Below are positions 8,698 to 17,398 of a stretch of 64,000 nucleotides of DNA, piece after piece (position 1 is the first letter of the stretch; each line of letters starts with the position of its first letter). A model generated the notes under the pieces. It was not told the DNA's origin. It did no database searches and was given only the letters and a program-made list of their open reading frames with translations. The DNA comes from Vibrio sp. MedPE-SWchi (GTDB taxonomy: Bacteria > Pseudomonadota > Gammaproteobacteria > Enterobacterales > Vibrionaceae), in contig MPDB01000011.1 in assembly GCA_001874155.1 (NCBI GenBank), forward strand, positions 1 to 64,000, in the 5' to 3' direction. The position numbers and the translations under genes are program-made.

Positions 8698-9402
8698 ATG
8701 AGTAGTATTCAACAAAATATTGAACAGATCACCTCACAGATTGAAAGCGCACTACAAAAGTGTGGACGACCTCGAGAGTCGGTGCAACTTTTAGCCGTGA
8801 GTAAGACTAAGCCTATCGAAGCAATTCTCGAAGCGGCACAAGGCGGGCAACGCACATTTGGTGAAAACTATGTGCAAGAAGGCGTTGATAAAGTAAAACA
8901 CTTCAATCAAGAGCATCCTGACTTAGATTTGGAATGGCACTTTATCGGGCCAATCCAATCCAATAAAACTCGTCTTGTTGCGGAGCACTTTGAGTGGGTA
9001 CACACACTCGATCGTGCTAAAACAGCCCAACGATTGAGTGACCAAAGGCCTGCTAACATGCCGCCTTTACAAGTGCTCATACAAATCAATACCAGTGGTG
9101 AAGCGAGTAAATCGGGCATTAGTGGTGATGAAATATTTACCTTAGCTGAGTTGATTTCATCGCTACCAAACCTCACCTTAAGAGGAGTGATGTCAATTCC
9201 GGCCAATGTTGCCGATTACCAATCCCAATTGGCGGAATTTGAAAAGTTGGCAGAATTGAAACAGCAGTTAGCTGACAAGTATACCGACATTGATACGCTT
9301 TCTATGGGAATGAGTGGCGATATGGAAGCCGCTATTCACGCAGGCAGTACGATGGTTCGAATTGGAACGGCCATTTTTGGTGCTCGCAACTATACAAAAT
9401 AG
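8698..9402 (+). CDS. yggS: YggS family pyridoxal phosphate homeostasis protein
   Basis: This is a single-domain TIM-barrel PLP-binding protein of the YggS/PLPBP family. It is not thought to be an enzyme; mutants in other bacteria show disturbed vitamin B6 and amino-acid pools. The predicted PLP lysine is K36 in LLAVSKTKP; FGENYVQE, EWHFIGPIQSNK and the C-terminal MSGDMEAAIHAGSTMVRIG phosphate-binding segment are all present. Length 234 residues is typical. It heads the run yggS-proC-yggT-yggU and diverges from pilT, as in Pseudomonas and V. cholerae. Confidence 0.95.
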   Translation: MSSIQQNIEQITSQIESALQKCGRPRESVQLLAVSKTKPIEAILEAAQGGQRTFGENYVQEGVDKVKHFNQEHPDLDLEWHFIGPIQSNKTRLVAEHFEWVHTLDRAKTAQRLSDQRPANMPPLQVLIQINTSGEASKSGISGDEIFTLAELISSLPNLTLRGVMSIPANVADYQSQLAEFEKLAELKQQLADKYTDIDTLSMGMSGDMEAAIHAGSTMVRIGTAIFGARNYTK

Positions 9403-9457
9403 TCTCGACGCAAAACCAAATAACTAAACACGCATACTCACATTTAGGTTGAACAAA

Positions 9458-10276
9458 ATGGAACAGAAGAAGATTGCCTTCATCGGCGCAGGAAACATGA
9501 CACGCTCAATCATCGCAGGACTTGTCGCCAGCGGATACCCTGCTTCATTGATCACGGCAACCAACCCTAGCCAACCAAAACTTGATGCTTTGCACGAACA
9601 CTATGGCATCAACACGCAATCTGACAACCTCAGTGCGGTAATAGACGCTGACGTTGTAGTGATGGCAGTTAAGCCACAGTTAATGGCAGTCGTTAGCAGT
9701 GAATTACGCAATGTGGATTACAACAAAAAATTGGTAATCTCTATTGCAGCGGGTATTAACGCAGCCCGCTTAAATGAAATGTTTGATACTGAATTAAGCC
9801 TTGTGCGTGTTATGCCCAATACCCCTTCTCTGCTTGGTCAAGGAATGAGCGGCCTATTTGCAGCAGACGATGTTAAACAGCAAGACAAACAGTTTGCTGC
9901 CGATCTTATGAGCGCGGTAGGAAAAGTGAGCTGGGTTGAACAGGAATCTGGCATTAACAATATCATTGCTGCAGCGGGCAGTGCCCCGGCTTACTTCTTC
10001 TTGTTTATGGAAGCGATGCAGGCGGAAGCCATGAATCAAGGGTTTGATGAACTAACAGCGCGCATGCTGGTTCAGCAGTCAGCACTAGGCGCCGCAGAGA
10101 TGGTCGTTGCTAACCCTGAAACTCAGCTGTCTACGCTGCGTGAACAAGTGACCTCAAAAGGCGGCACAACTGCTGAAGCATTAAGAACATTTAATCAACA
10201 CCAACTTTCCGATATTGTAGCTAAAGCGATGCAAGCTGCTGTTGCTAGAGCACAAGAAATGGAAAAAGAATTTTAA
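9458..10276 (+). CDS. proC: Pyrroline-5-carboxylate reductase
   Basis: ProC reduces pyrroline-5-carboxylate to proline with NAD(P)H, the last step of proline synthesis. The 272-residue protein has the Rossmann motif IAFIGAGNMTRSI at the N-terminus, VMAVKPQ near residue 69, the MPNTP motif near residue 117 and a helical C-terminal dimerisation domain with TSKGGTTAEALRTF. I use the ATG at 9458; an in-frame TTG nine bases upstream is possible but less likely. It follows yggS by 55 bp and precedes yggT by 47 bp. Confidence 0.96.
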   Translation: MEQKKIAFIGAGNMTRSIIAGLVASGYPASLITATNPSQPKLDALHEHYGINTQSDNLSAVIDADVVVMAVKPQLMAVVSSELRNVDYNKKLVISIAAGINAARLNEMFDTELSLVRVMPNTPSLLGQGMSGLFAADDVKQQDKQFAADLMSAVGKVSWVEQESGINNIIAAAGSAPAYFFLFMEAMQAEAMNQGFDELTARMLVQQSALGAAEMVVANPETQLSTLREQVTSKGGTTAEALRTFNQHQLSDIVAKAMQAAVARAQEMEKEF

Positions 10277-10323
10277 TTTAACCGTTTGATATAAACGATT
10301 TCACTTTGTCTTAAGGACTAATT

Positions 10324-10881
10324 ATGAGCTCAATGAGTTTTTTAATTTCGACGTTATTTGACCTTTACATCATGGTCGTCATGTTGCGTATTTGGCTACA
10401 AGCTTCACGTGCAGACTTTTACAATCCGTTTTCACAATTCATCGTAAAAGCGACTCAACCCGTTGTTGCGCCACTTCGTCGAGTGATCCCATCCATTGGT
10501 AGTATCGACCTTGCAACCATTCTGTTTGCTTACGTACTTTGTGTGCTTAAATTTGTTGCTTTAGTCCTTGTGAACTCAAGTGGCTCATTTGTATTCAGTG
10601 CTGATTTCCTATTCCTAGGCTTGCTATCACTGCTTAAAGCGGCAGGTGGCCTGCTATTCTGGGTTCTATTAATTCGAGCTATCTTAAGCTGGGTAAGCCA
10701 AGGCCGCAGCCCAATTGAATATGTCTTCCATCAATTAACCGAGCCAATGCTGGCACCGATTCGTCGAATTCTTCCTGCAATGGGCGGCTTTGACTTAAGT
10801 GTTCTGGTGCTCTTTATTGCTCTGCAATTTGCGAACTTCTTGATGGGTGATTTAATCGGTCCAATCTGGCATCAGCTATAA
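10324..10881 (+). CDS. yggT: YggT family integral membrane protein
   Basis: The 185-residue product consists of two similar halves, each a YGGT repeat: a hydrophobic segment, an amphipathic stretch with [23 protein letters not shown] in the first half and [17 protein letters not shown] in the second, then another hydrophobic segment. Four membrane segments are expected, at about 5-22, 58-78, 95-125 and 155-178. Function is unknown; roles in osmotic stress or in membrane protein placement have been suggested for relatives. The stop codon TAATG overlaps the yggU start, so the two are translationally linked. Confidence 0.92.
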   Translation: MSSMSFLISTLFDLYIMVVMLRIWLQASRADFYNPFSQFIVKATQPVVAPLRRVIPSIGSIDLATILFAYVLCVLKFVALVLVNSSGSFVFSADFLFLGLLSLLKAAGGLLFWVLLIRAILSWVSQGRSPIEYVFHQLTEPMLAPIRRILPAMGGFDLSVLVLFIALQFANFLMGDLIGPIWHQL

Positions 10882-11189
10882 TGCCTTTAGTTGCTGTTAA
10901 AGAATTAGCAGCTTGGAAAGAAGATGATGACATTGTATTGCGGCTCTATATTCAGCCAAAAGCGAGCCGAGACAAGATAGTCGGTGTTCATGGCGATGAA
11001 TTAAAAATCGCCATTACCGCGCCACCGGTTGATGGTAAAGCCAATGCGCATCTGACTAAGTTTCTTTCCAAGCAATTCAAAGTAGCGAAAGGCTTTATCA
11101 AGATTGAAAAAGGTGAGTTAGGGCGGCACAAACAGATAAGAGTTCAGCGCCCTGCTCTCATCCCAAATGAAATAAAAGCCATCCTTTGA
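10881..11189 (+). CDS. yggU: YggU family protein (DUF167)
   Basis: A 102-residue cytoplasmic protein of the DUF167/UPF0235 family with unknown function. The family hallmark is the central sequence [12 protein letters not shown] followed by [22 protein letters not shown], both present. Its ATG overlaps the yggT stop by one base (TAATG). A 13-bp hairpin spans its stop codon, so the last codons also serve as a termination or stability element. Confidence 0.93.
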   Translation: MPLVAVKELAAWKEDDDIVLRLYIQPKASRDKIVGVHGDELKIAITAPPVDGKANAHLTKFLSKQFKVAKGFIKIEKGELGRHKQIRVQRPALIPNEIKAIL

Positions 11190-11204
11190 TGGCTTTTATT
11201 TTGA
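11171..11204 (+). terminator. Hairpin over the yggU stop codon
   Basis: AATAAAAGCCATC (11171-11183) and GATGGCTTTTATT (11188-11200) pair perfectly over 13 bp around a CTTT loop, followed by TTTT with one interruption. The yggU stop (11187-11189) sits at the loop edge. It looks like an intrinsic terminator or attenuator inside the yggS-hemW run. Confidence 0.75.
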
Positions 11205-11244
11205 ATAATGAACCTATAGATAAACGATTACTCAAGGAAATAGC

Positions 11245-11676
11245 ATGAAGCAATGGATCGTCTTACTCATAAGCACTCTACTCGTCGCCCCTACATGGGC
11301 TGGTCAATTTAAGACCATCAAAGATGTAGAGGTGCATTATTCAGCCTTCAACTCTACCTTCATCACCAAAGAGGTGGCCACAAGTTATAAACTAAAGCGA
11401 AATGGGTATTCCGCTATATTAAACATTAGTGTGCTTGATAACTCTTTAGCTGGTAAGCCAGCGGTCACTGCACAAGTAAGTGGTAGCGCGAGAAATCTGA
11501 TTGGACAAACACGCCAACTGACCTTCCGTGAAGTGAAAGAGGCAGATGCTATTTACTATCTCGCTGAGTTTCCAATTAGCAACGAAGAGAATCTGACTTT
11601 TAATATCGATATTCATGCTGGAAATTCAGGCGCAGGTCCGTTAACGTTCAGCCAAAAATTTTATGTTGAAGAGTAA
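11245..11676 (+). CDS. DUF4426 family periplasmic protein
   Basis: A 143-residue exported protein that I recognise as the DUF4426 family common in vibrios and relatives between yggU and rdgB. A Sec signal peptide is clear (MKQWIVLLISTLLVAPTWA, cleavage after Ala19). The mature part contains VEVHYSAFNSTFI near its start and an immunoglobulin-like, beta-rich pattern. The start is supported by AAGGAAA nine bases upstream. Function is unknown. It sits 30 bp before rdgB and is probably co-transcribed with it. Confidence 0.85.
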   Translation: MKQWIVLLISTLLVAPTWAGQFKTIKDVEVHYSAFNSTFITKEVATSYKLKRNGYSAILNISVLDNSLAGKPAVTAQVSGSARNLIGQTRQLTFREVKEADAIYYLAEFPISNEENLTFNIDIHAGNSGAGPLTFSQKFYVEE

Positions 11677-11706
11677 AGCCCTTCATCCACTACATTTGAG
11701 ATAACC

Positions 11707-12297
11707 ATGAAAAAATTAGTCCTCGCAACCGGTAACCAAGGCAAAGTTCGTGAAATGGCGGACCTTCTCTCTGACTTTGGATTCGATGTTGTCGCTCAAA
11801 GTGAATTCAATGTTTCAGACGTTGCTGAAACGGGCACGACATTTATTGAAAATGCCATTATCAAAGCGCGTCACGCCGCCAAAGAGACAGGCCTTCCTGC
11901 TATTGCCGATGATTCAGGGCTAGAAGTTGATTTTCTTCAAGGCGCGCCAGGGGTTTACTCTGCTCGCTATGCCGGTGAAGAAGCAAGCGACCTTGAGAAC
12001 CTCGAGAAACTCCTTAAGGCGATGAAAGACGCGCCACAAGATCAGCGCACTGCTCGCTTCCACTGCGTCTTAGTGTTGATGCGCCATGAAAACGACCCGA
12101 CCCCAATTGTATGTCACGGTAAGTGGGAGGGGAGCATTCTTACGCAGCCTGAAGGCGAGAACGGTTTTGGTTATGACCCTATCTTCTACGTACCTGAAGA
12201 AGACTGTGCATCTGCGCTATTAGACTCTGTGCGTAAAAAGCAACTTTCTCACCGTGGTAAAGCGCTCAAAAGCCTGTTTGCTGCACTTGAAAAATAA
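11707..12297 (+). CDS. rdgB: XTP/dITP diphosphatase (non-canonical purine NTPase)
   Basis: RdgB hydrolyses dITP, ITP and XTP to the monophosphates and so keeps deaminated purines out of DNA and RNA. The 196-residue protein has the substrate-binding N-terminus [12 protein letters not shown] (TGNQGK at residues 8-13), the conserved [25 protein letters not shown] block around residues 66-90, and the C-terminal GFGYDPIFY and SHRGKA motifs. All match the Ham1-like family. It lies directly ahead of hemW, 10 bp between stop and start, an order conserved in many gammaproteobacteria. Confidence 0.97.
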   Translation: MKKLVLATGNQGKVREMADLLSDFGFDVVAQSEFNVSDVAETGTTFIENAIIKARHAAKETGLPAIADDSGLEVDFLQGAPGVYSARYAGEEASDLENLEKLLKAMKDAPQDQRTARFHCVLVLMRHENDPTPIVCHGKWEGSILTQPEGENGFGYDPIFYVPEEDCASALLDSVRKKQLSHRGKALKSLFAALEK

Positions 12298-12307
12298 GCG
12301 AAACACC

Positions 12308-13468
12308 ATGCTAAAACCACCAGCCCTGAGCTTATATGTCCACATTCCTTGGTGTGTACAAAAATGCCCATACTGCGACTTCAATTCCCATGCGCTGAAA
12401 GGGAATATTCCAGAGCAAGAGTACATTGATGCGCTTCTGGAAGATTTGGATAGCGATATCGAGCGATACCAACTCAACGATAACGTGCGCCCTATTCACT
12501 CTATCTTTATTGGTGGCGGTACACCGAGCCTTATTTCTGCACAAGGCATCAACAGTCTGCTGCGTGGGATAGAGTCTCGAATTCCATTCAAAAGTGATAT
12601 TGAAATCACCATGGAAGCGAACCCTGGAACCGTTGAAGCAGAGCGTTTCATTGGGTATAAAGCGGCGGGGGTGACTCGCATATCAATCGGCGTTCAGAGC
12701 TTTGAACAAGAAAAACTTGAGCGTCTCGGTCGCATTCATGGTCAGCAGGAAGCGGTGAATGCCGCTAAATTGGCTCACGAGATTGAACTGAATAGTTTCA
12801 ACCTTGACCTAATGCATGGTCTACCCAATCAAAGTATTCAAGAGGCTCTGAGTGATCTTGATAAAGCGATAGCGCTGAATCCGCCGCATCTCTCGTGGTA
12901 TCAGCTCACGGTTGAGCCCAACACTCTGTTTTACTACAAAACACCGACGCTACCTGATGATGATGATCTGTGGGACATTTTTGAACAAGGGCATCAGAAG
13001 CTCAGCGATGCCGGTTATGTTCAATATGAGATTTCTGGGTACAGTAAACCCGAATTTCAATGTCAGCATAATTTGAACTACTGGCGCTTTGGCGATTACT
13101 TAGGTATTGGTTGCGGCTCACATGGAAAACTCAGCTTTGCTGATGGTCGCATTGTGCGTACCACCAAAGTTAAGCATCCAAAAGGCTATTTGGCTGCCTA
13201 TCAAAATCTTACAAAACCCTATTTAACTGATGAGACGCTTGTGGAGCATCAAGATCGTCCATTCGAGTTTTTCATGAATCGTTTTCGTCTAATGGAAGCG
13301 TGTCCAAAGCAAGACTTTATTGATACGACTGGATTACCTTTAAGCACAATCCAGGCAATCATCAACGAAGCCTTAGAGAAAGGTTATTTGCTTGAAACAG
13401 ACATCGACTGGCAAATAACTCAGAAAGGAAAGCTGTTCCTTAACGATCTGCTCGAGTCATTTATGTAA
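12308..13468 (+). CDS. hemW: Radical SAM heme chaperone HemW
   Basis: HemW is a radical SAM protein that resembles oxygen-independent coproporphyrinogen oxidase but acts as a heme-binding chaperone in characterised cases. The iron-sulfur cluster motif is CVQKCPYC (C16, C20, C23). Further features are IGGGTPS near residue 63, EANPGT near residue 99 and GVQSFE near residue 122. It lacks the long N-terminal extension of true HemN. The ATG at 12308 gives a 386-residue protein of standard length; an in-frame ATG at 12254 lies inside rdgB. It ends the yggS-hemW run, followed by a terminator. Confidence 0.95.
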   Translation: MLKPPALSLYVHIPWCVQKCPYCDFNSHALKGNIPEQEYIDALLEDLDSDIERYQLNDNVRPIHSIFIGGGTPSLISAQGINSLLRGIESRIPFKSDIEITMEANPGTVEAERFIGYKAAGVTRISIGVQSFEQEKLERLGRIHGQQEAVNAAKLAHEIELNSFNLDLMHGLPNQSIQEALSDLDKAIALNPPHLSWYQLTVEPNTLFYYKTPTLPDDDDLWDIFEQGHQKLSDAGYVQYEISGYSKPEFQCQHNLNYWRFGDYLGIGCGSHGKLSFADGRIVRTTKVKHPKGYLAAYQNLTKPYLTDETLVEHQDRPFEFFMNRFRLMEACPKQDFIDTTGLPLSTIQAIINEALEKGYLLETDIDWQITQKGKLFLNDLLESFM

Positions 13469-13471
13469 TAA

Positions 13472-13496
13472 AAAGGCACAAATATGTGCCTTTCCA
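13472..13496. terminator. hemW terminator
   Basis: AAAGGCACA and TGTGCCTTT form a 9-bp stem around an AATA loop, five bases after the hemW stop. The A-run on one side and T-run on the other could also serve the convergent small-peptide gene. Confidence 0.7.
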
Positions 13497-13516
13497 GTTT
13501 CTAACGTCAAATGCTA

Positions 13517-13681
13517 TCACCAACTGCCTCCTTTCATGCGACACATTTCAACTGGGATATAGTCCATATCACCTTGAGGTAATGTGCAATCAACTCTGTC
13601 GCCCATATTACCGGTGCCAGAGTTCGCATGTACTGAAAATGACAATAGACCAGTAACTAATATTGCTAATAGCGTTTTCAT
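13517..13681 (-). CDS. Small exported peptide, 54 residues, unknown function
   Basis: A short reading frame with all the marks of a real gene. The ATG at 13681 is preceded by GAAGGA with 7-8 bases of spacing. The product starts with a clear signal peptide (MKTLLAILVTGLLSFSVHA, cleavage after residue 19) and leaves a mature peptide of 35 residues with two cysteines (C32 and C47), an acidic DCTLPQGDMDYIPVEMC core and the end MKGGSW. One intramolecular disulfide in the periplasm is likely. An upstream in-frame ATG at 13717 would spoil the signal peptide. I do not recognise a named family; the ending C...GGxW recalls small secreted vibrio proteins. It stands alone between hemW and glutaminase. 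Confidence 0.7.
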   Translation of the reverse strand: MKTLLAILVTGLLSFSVHANSGTGNMGDRVDCTLPQGDMDYIPVEMCRMKGGSW

Positions 13682-13693
13682 AATAAATCCTTC

Positions 13694-14062
13694 ATCTGAT
13701 AAAAAACCAGTAGGCATACGTTCAATGCCTTACTCGAATATAGACCCAGACAGTCAAAGAAATCATTCAATACACTTATTTTTCATCGATATTTTATTTC
13801 GAGAAATAAAACAAACTCGCCATATAAAACCTAAGATTGAGAGGAATTCAGACAGATACAATGGGTAGATAGTCATTAGCTGATGAGTTTATTATCCGCA
13901 CTAATAAACAAAAGCGCCGACAATCATTTGGTTAACCTAAATGGTAATTAAAACACCCACAATGAATGAATAAAACATACTAAAAAAGGAATAAAAAACC
14001 ACAAGTGAGATTTTTCATTCCTTTTCAAAGCGTTAATTATTTTTGATTTTCGGCTATTTAAT
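13694..14062. other. AT-rich intergenic region
   Basis: About 370 bp between the small-peptide gene and the end of the glutaminase gene. It is strongly AT-rich and carries an imperfect inverted repeat (AAAAGGAAT near 13984 with ATTCCTTTT near 14017, 24-base spacing) that might weakly terminate glutaminase transcription. The promoter of the small peptide must lie here. Nothing else was seen. Confidence 0.4.
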
Positions 14063-14983
14063 TTAAAAAATCGACCGGCCAATGCGTCCGGAGAGCAATT
14101 CTAATGCTTGCGTACCCGCTAACGAGTTCCCTGAAGGATCCAATTCTGGCGACCAAACCGCTATACTCATTTCGTTGGGAATGATTGCTACGATCCCGCC
14201 ACCAACCCCCGATTTTCCTGGCATTCCGACACGATAAGCAAACTCACCCGCACCGTCATACAACCCACACGTCGCCAAAAGTGCATTCAATTGCTTAGTT
14301 TGCGTTGGGGTAATGATCTGTTTACCTGTTTGTACCGACGTCCCTTTATTCGCTAAATAACTGAATGTTTTAGCTAAGTCCACACAGCTCATCTTCAACG
14401 CACAAGCGTGAAAGTAGTTATTTAGAACCGGGATAACGTCATTCTCAAAATTACCAAATGAGCGCATTAGGTAAGCAATCGCTGCATTCCTATCGCTGTG
14501 CATCATCTCAGAGGCTGCTACGACCTTGTCATAGACAATATGTGTATCACCTGAGAGCTGACGCACAAAGTCCAATAAACGCTGTCTAGGGGCTGATAGG
14601 CGGCTTTGAAGCAGATCTGCAACCACTATGGCCCCAGCGTTAATAAATGGATTACGAGGAATACCGTGTTCCATCTCCAACTGAATCATTGAATTGAACG
14701 CTTGCCCAGATGGCTCTTTGCCTACTCGCTGCCAGATCTCTTCAGGTTTGTACAAGGTCATCGCTAGAGTCAGACTTAACGCTTTAGATATCGATTGGAT
14801 TGAAAACGCAATATCAGCATCGCCAGATTTAATCACTTCACCTTGATTGGTGTAGACCGCTATCGCCAATCTATCATTCGCAATCTTCGCTAAGGCTGGG
14901 ATGTAATCGGCAACCTTACCCTGGCCAATTAACGGACGAACTTCTTGTAAAATATCATCTAAGATTAATTGTGTTGGTTTCAT
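14063..14983 (-). CDS. glsA: Glutaminase
   Basis: Glutaminase (serine-dependent beta-lactamase-like family) hydrolyses glutamine to glutamate and ammonia and in E. coli contributes to acid resistance. The 306-residue protein matches the usual length. The catalytic S-x-x-K pair is in QSISKALS (S64, K67); [10 protein letters not shown] near residue 114 and the C-terminal [14 protein letters not shown] substrate-binding loop are conserved. It lies between the small-peptide gene and trmB, on the same strand as trmB, but a terminator separates them. V. cholerae has the same neighbour order. Symbol glsA/glsB usage varies between genomes. Confidence 0.95.
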   Translation of the reverse strand: MKPTQLILDDILQEVRPLIGQGKVADYIPALAKIANDRLAIAVYTNQGEVIKSGDADIAFSIQSISKALSLTLAMTLYKPEEIWQRVGKEPSGQAFNSMIQLEMEHGIPRNPFINAGAIVVADLLQSRLSAPRQRLLDFVRQLSGDTHIVYDKVVAASEMMHSDRNAAIAYLMRSFGNFENDVIPVLNNYFHACALKMSCVDLAKTFSYLANKGTSVQTGKQIITPTQTKQLNALLATCGLYDGAGEFAYRVGMPGKSGVGGGIVAIIPNEMSIAVWSPELDPSGNSLAGTQALELLSGRIGRSIF

Positions 14984-15024
14984 TTAATGCTCAACTCTAA
15001 TCGTAAAAGACAAGGTTCAAAGGA

Positions 15025-15056
15025 CAAAAAAGCCAACATAACATGCTGGCTTTTTC
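15025..15056 (-). terminator. trmB terminator
   Basis: AAAAAGCCAACA and TGCTGGCTTTTT form a long stem with one mismatch, with T-runs on both sides, 23 bp beyond the trmB stop on the minus strand. It closely resembles the plsC terminator near 22070. Confidence 0.8.
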
Positions 15057-15078
15057 AGTACTTAATCGAAATAAAAGA

Positions 15079-15798
15079 TTAAGCGGTACGACGATATTTG
15101 ATGTCCCAAACACCATGCCCTAAACGATGGCCGCGCGCTTCAAACTTAGTGAGTGGGCGCTCATCTGGACGAGGGATATAATCACCGTCAGTCGCGATGT
15201 TGGCAAAACCCGGCGCTTGCTTCATCACGTCAATCATGTGCTCTGCGTAGTTTTCCCAATCTGTTGCCATGTGGAAAATACCCGTTTCAAGCTGAAGCTT
15301 GCCGCGTACCATTTCTGCGAATTCTACTTTAACAATACGGCGTTTGTGGTGACGCGCTTTGTGCCAAGGGTCAGGGAAAAACAGTTGCAGTGTATGCAGG
15401 CTATCATTTGGAATCATGTGCTCGAAGACTTCAACCGCATCGTGACACATCACACGTAAGTTAGTCACACCCGCATCACGAGCCGTTCCTAAACATGCGC
15501 CAACGCCAGGGCTGTGGACTTCAATGCCTAAGAAGTTTTTCTCAGGTGCGTTCTTTGCCATCTCAACCAATGAAGCACCCATACCGAAGCCAATCTCTAG
15601 TACAACAGGGTTATCATTGCCAAACACATCACTCCAGTTAAGTAGCTCAGGGTTGTAATCGATACCCATTGTTGGCCAGCATTCGTTCATCGCGTTTTCT
15701 TGGCCTTTTGTTAAGCGGCCTTCACGACGAACAAAACTGCGGATCTTGCGAACCAGTTTGCCGTCTTCAGTGTATTCGTTGGTGGTCACTTCACTCAT
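15079..15798 (-). CDS. trmB: tRNA (guanine(46)-N(7))-methyltransferase
   Basis: TrmB adds the m7G46 methyl group in the variable loop of many tRNAs. The 239-residue product has the Rossmann SAM motif [15 protein letters not shown] near residue 66, the [20 protein letters not shown] catalytic and RNA-contact region near residue 138, and the C-terminal [19 protein letters not shown] signature. I use the ATG at 15798, giving MSEVTTNEY as in other vibrio TrmB proteins; an in-frame ATG at 15816 adds six unlikely residues. It diverges from mutY across 165 bp, as in E. coli. Confidence 0.96.
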   Translation of the reverse strand: MSEVTTNEYTEDGKLVRKIRSFVRREGRLTKGQENAMNECWPTMGIDYNPELLNWSDVFGNDNPVVLEIGFGMGASLVEMAKNAPEKNFLGIEVHSPGVGACLGTARDAGVTNLRVMCHDAVEVFEHMIPNDSLHTLQLFFPDPWHKARHHKRRIVKVEFAEMVRGKLQLETGIFHMATDWENYAEHMIDVMKQAPGFANIATDGDYIPRPDERPLTKFEARGHRLGHGVWDIKYRRTA

Positions 15799-15963
15799 TG
15801 GTCTTTGCCTGCACATTGATTAATCAAAGCGGGGATTATCCAAAGAATCGCCTCGGGTGCAAGTCTTTCTACAGATAAATTCCCACACAGTTTGTCGGTT
15901 TTACATCCAACCGTAATTGTGGTGCAATTTTAGACCTATTAAAAGAAAAACATCGAGCATGTC

Positions 15964-17040
15964 GTGACTCCTTTCGCAAACGCCATTTTAGAATGGTATG
16001 ACGCCTACGGGCGAAAAAGTTTACCGTGGCAACAGAACAAAACAGCCTACAGTGTTTGGCTCTCTGAAATCATGTTGCAGCAGACTCAAGTGGCTACCGT
16101 CATCCCGTATTACGAACGTTTTTTAAAGCGCTTCCCAACGGTTGTGGACTTAGCCAACGCCAATCAAGATGAAGTCCTTCACCTATGGACTGGGCTTGGT
16201 TACTACGCGAGAGCAAGAAACCTGCACAAAGCTGCGCAAATTGTCGCGACTGACTACAAGGGGGAATTTCCACTTCAGATTGAAGAGATGAATGCCCTAC
16301 CTGGGATTGGACGCTCAACGGCAGCAGCCATTTTGTCTTCCGTTTATAAGCAGCCTCATGCCATCTTGGACGGTAACGTTAAAAGAACTTTGGCTCGCAG
16401 CTTTGCTATTGATGGCTGGCCTGGGCAAAAGAAAGTCGAGAATAAACTGTGGGAAATTGCAGAAGCCCATACGCCTTCCCATGATGTCGACAAGTACAAT
16501 CAAGCGATGATGGATATGGGCGCCATGGTTTGCACACGAAGCAAGCCCAAGTGCACGCTTTGCCCTATCGAGACATTATGTGTTGCCAATAAACAGGACA
16601 ACCCGCTTGATTATCCGGGCAAAAAACCGAAGAAAGAAAAGCCCGTGAAAGAAACTTGGTTTGTCATTTTGTATTTCAATGACCAAGTCTGGCTAGAACA
16701 AAGGCCACAGAGTGGTATCTGGGGAGGGCTATATTGCTTCCCTGAACATACTGATTCAGGCTTTGAACAGCAGCTGGATAATCGAGCTATTTTAGAGAAA
16801 GACGTAAAGAGACAACAGACACTCATTTCATTTCGCCATACCTTCAGCCATTACCATCTCGATATCACACCAATATTGGTCGAGCTGTCAAAACAACCGG
16901 ATTTGATAATGGAAGAGGCTAAAGGTCTTTGGTATAACTTATCTAAACCAGATGAAGTCGGTTTAGCTGCTCCAGTAAAACAATTGCTGGAAGGTTTGCA
17001 ATTCGAACTTCAAACACCATTTAAAAAGGAATCATTATGA
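15964..17040 (+). CDS. mutY: Adenine DNA glycosylase MutY
   Basis: MutY removes adenine mispaired with 8-oxoguanine, the last guard of the GO repair system. The start is a GTG. In the 358-residue protein the catalytic Glu is E35 ([10 protein letters not shown]), the helix-hairpin-helix is [13 protein letters not shown] (112-124), and the second catalytic residue is D136 (ILDGNVKR). The 4Fe-4S cluster is bound by C190, C197, C200 and C206 (C-x6-C-x2-C-x5-C). The C-terminal part after about residue 230 is the NUDIX-like domain that recognises 8-oxoG, with [11 protein letters not shown]. The stop overlaps the yggX start (ATGA), which couples their translation. Confidence 0.98.
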   Translation: MTPFANAILEWYDAYGRKSLPWQQNKTAYSVWLSEIMLQQTQVATVIPYYERFLKRFPTVVDLANANQDEVLHLWTGLGYYARARNLHKAAQIVATDYKGEFPLQIEEMNALPGIGRSTAAAILSSVYKQPHAILDGNVKRTLARSFAIDGWPGQKKVENKLWEIAEAHTPSHDVDKYNQAMMDMGAMVCTRSKPKCTLCPIETLCVANKQDNPLDYPGKKPKKEKPVKETWFVILYFNDQVWLEQRPQSGIWGGLYCFPEHTDSGFEQQLDNRAILEKDVKRQQTLISFRHTFSHYHLDITPILVELSKQPDLIMEEAKGLWYNLSKPDEVGLAAPVKQLLEGLQFELQTPFKKESL

Positions 17041-17309
17041 GCCGCACTGTATTTTGTGCTCGTTTAAACAAAGAGGCTGAAGGGCTGGACTTTCAACTTT
17101 ACCCTGGCGACCTGGGAAAGCGTGTTTTTGATAGCATTTCAAAAGAGGCATGGGCACAGTGGCAAAGTAAGCAGACCATGCTGATCAATGAAAAGAAACT
17201 TAACATGATGGACCCTGAGCACAGAAAATTGCTTGAGACTGAAATGGTCAACTTCCTATTTGAAGGTAAAGACGTTCACATCGAAGGTTACACTCCACCT
17301 AGCGAATAA
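17037..17309 (+). CDS. yggX: Probable Fe(2+)-trafficking protein YggX
   Basis: A 90-residue YggX family protein, linked in enteric bacteria to protection of iron-sulfur clusters and oxidative-stress resistance. The N-terminal [20 protein letters not shown] has the conserved cysteine C7, and [20 protein letters not shown] is the characteristic central block. The ATG overlaps the mutY stop by three bases. Placement behind mutY, which itself carries an iron-sulfur cluster, is conserved and fits a shared oxidative-damage theme. Expression is expected to follow mutY. Confidence 0.96.
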   Translation: MSRTVFCARLNKEAEGLDFQLYPGDLGKRVFDSISKEAWAQWQSKQTMLINEKKLNMMDPEHRKLLETEMVNFLFEGKDVHIEGYTPPSE

Positions 17310-17398
17310 ACTCAACTCACCCTCTTAGACAGAGCGCCAAACTCCTTTGGTGCTCTATTCTTTCATTCAGTTTAAGGCATTTCGAGAATAGGAAATCT

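Noticed and set aside
13584..13868. Plus-strand 94-codon frame over the small exported peptide gene
   Set aside because: Lacks a ribosome-binding site and recognisable features, while the minus-strand frame has both a signal peptide and a good ribosome-binding site.
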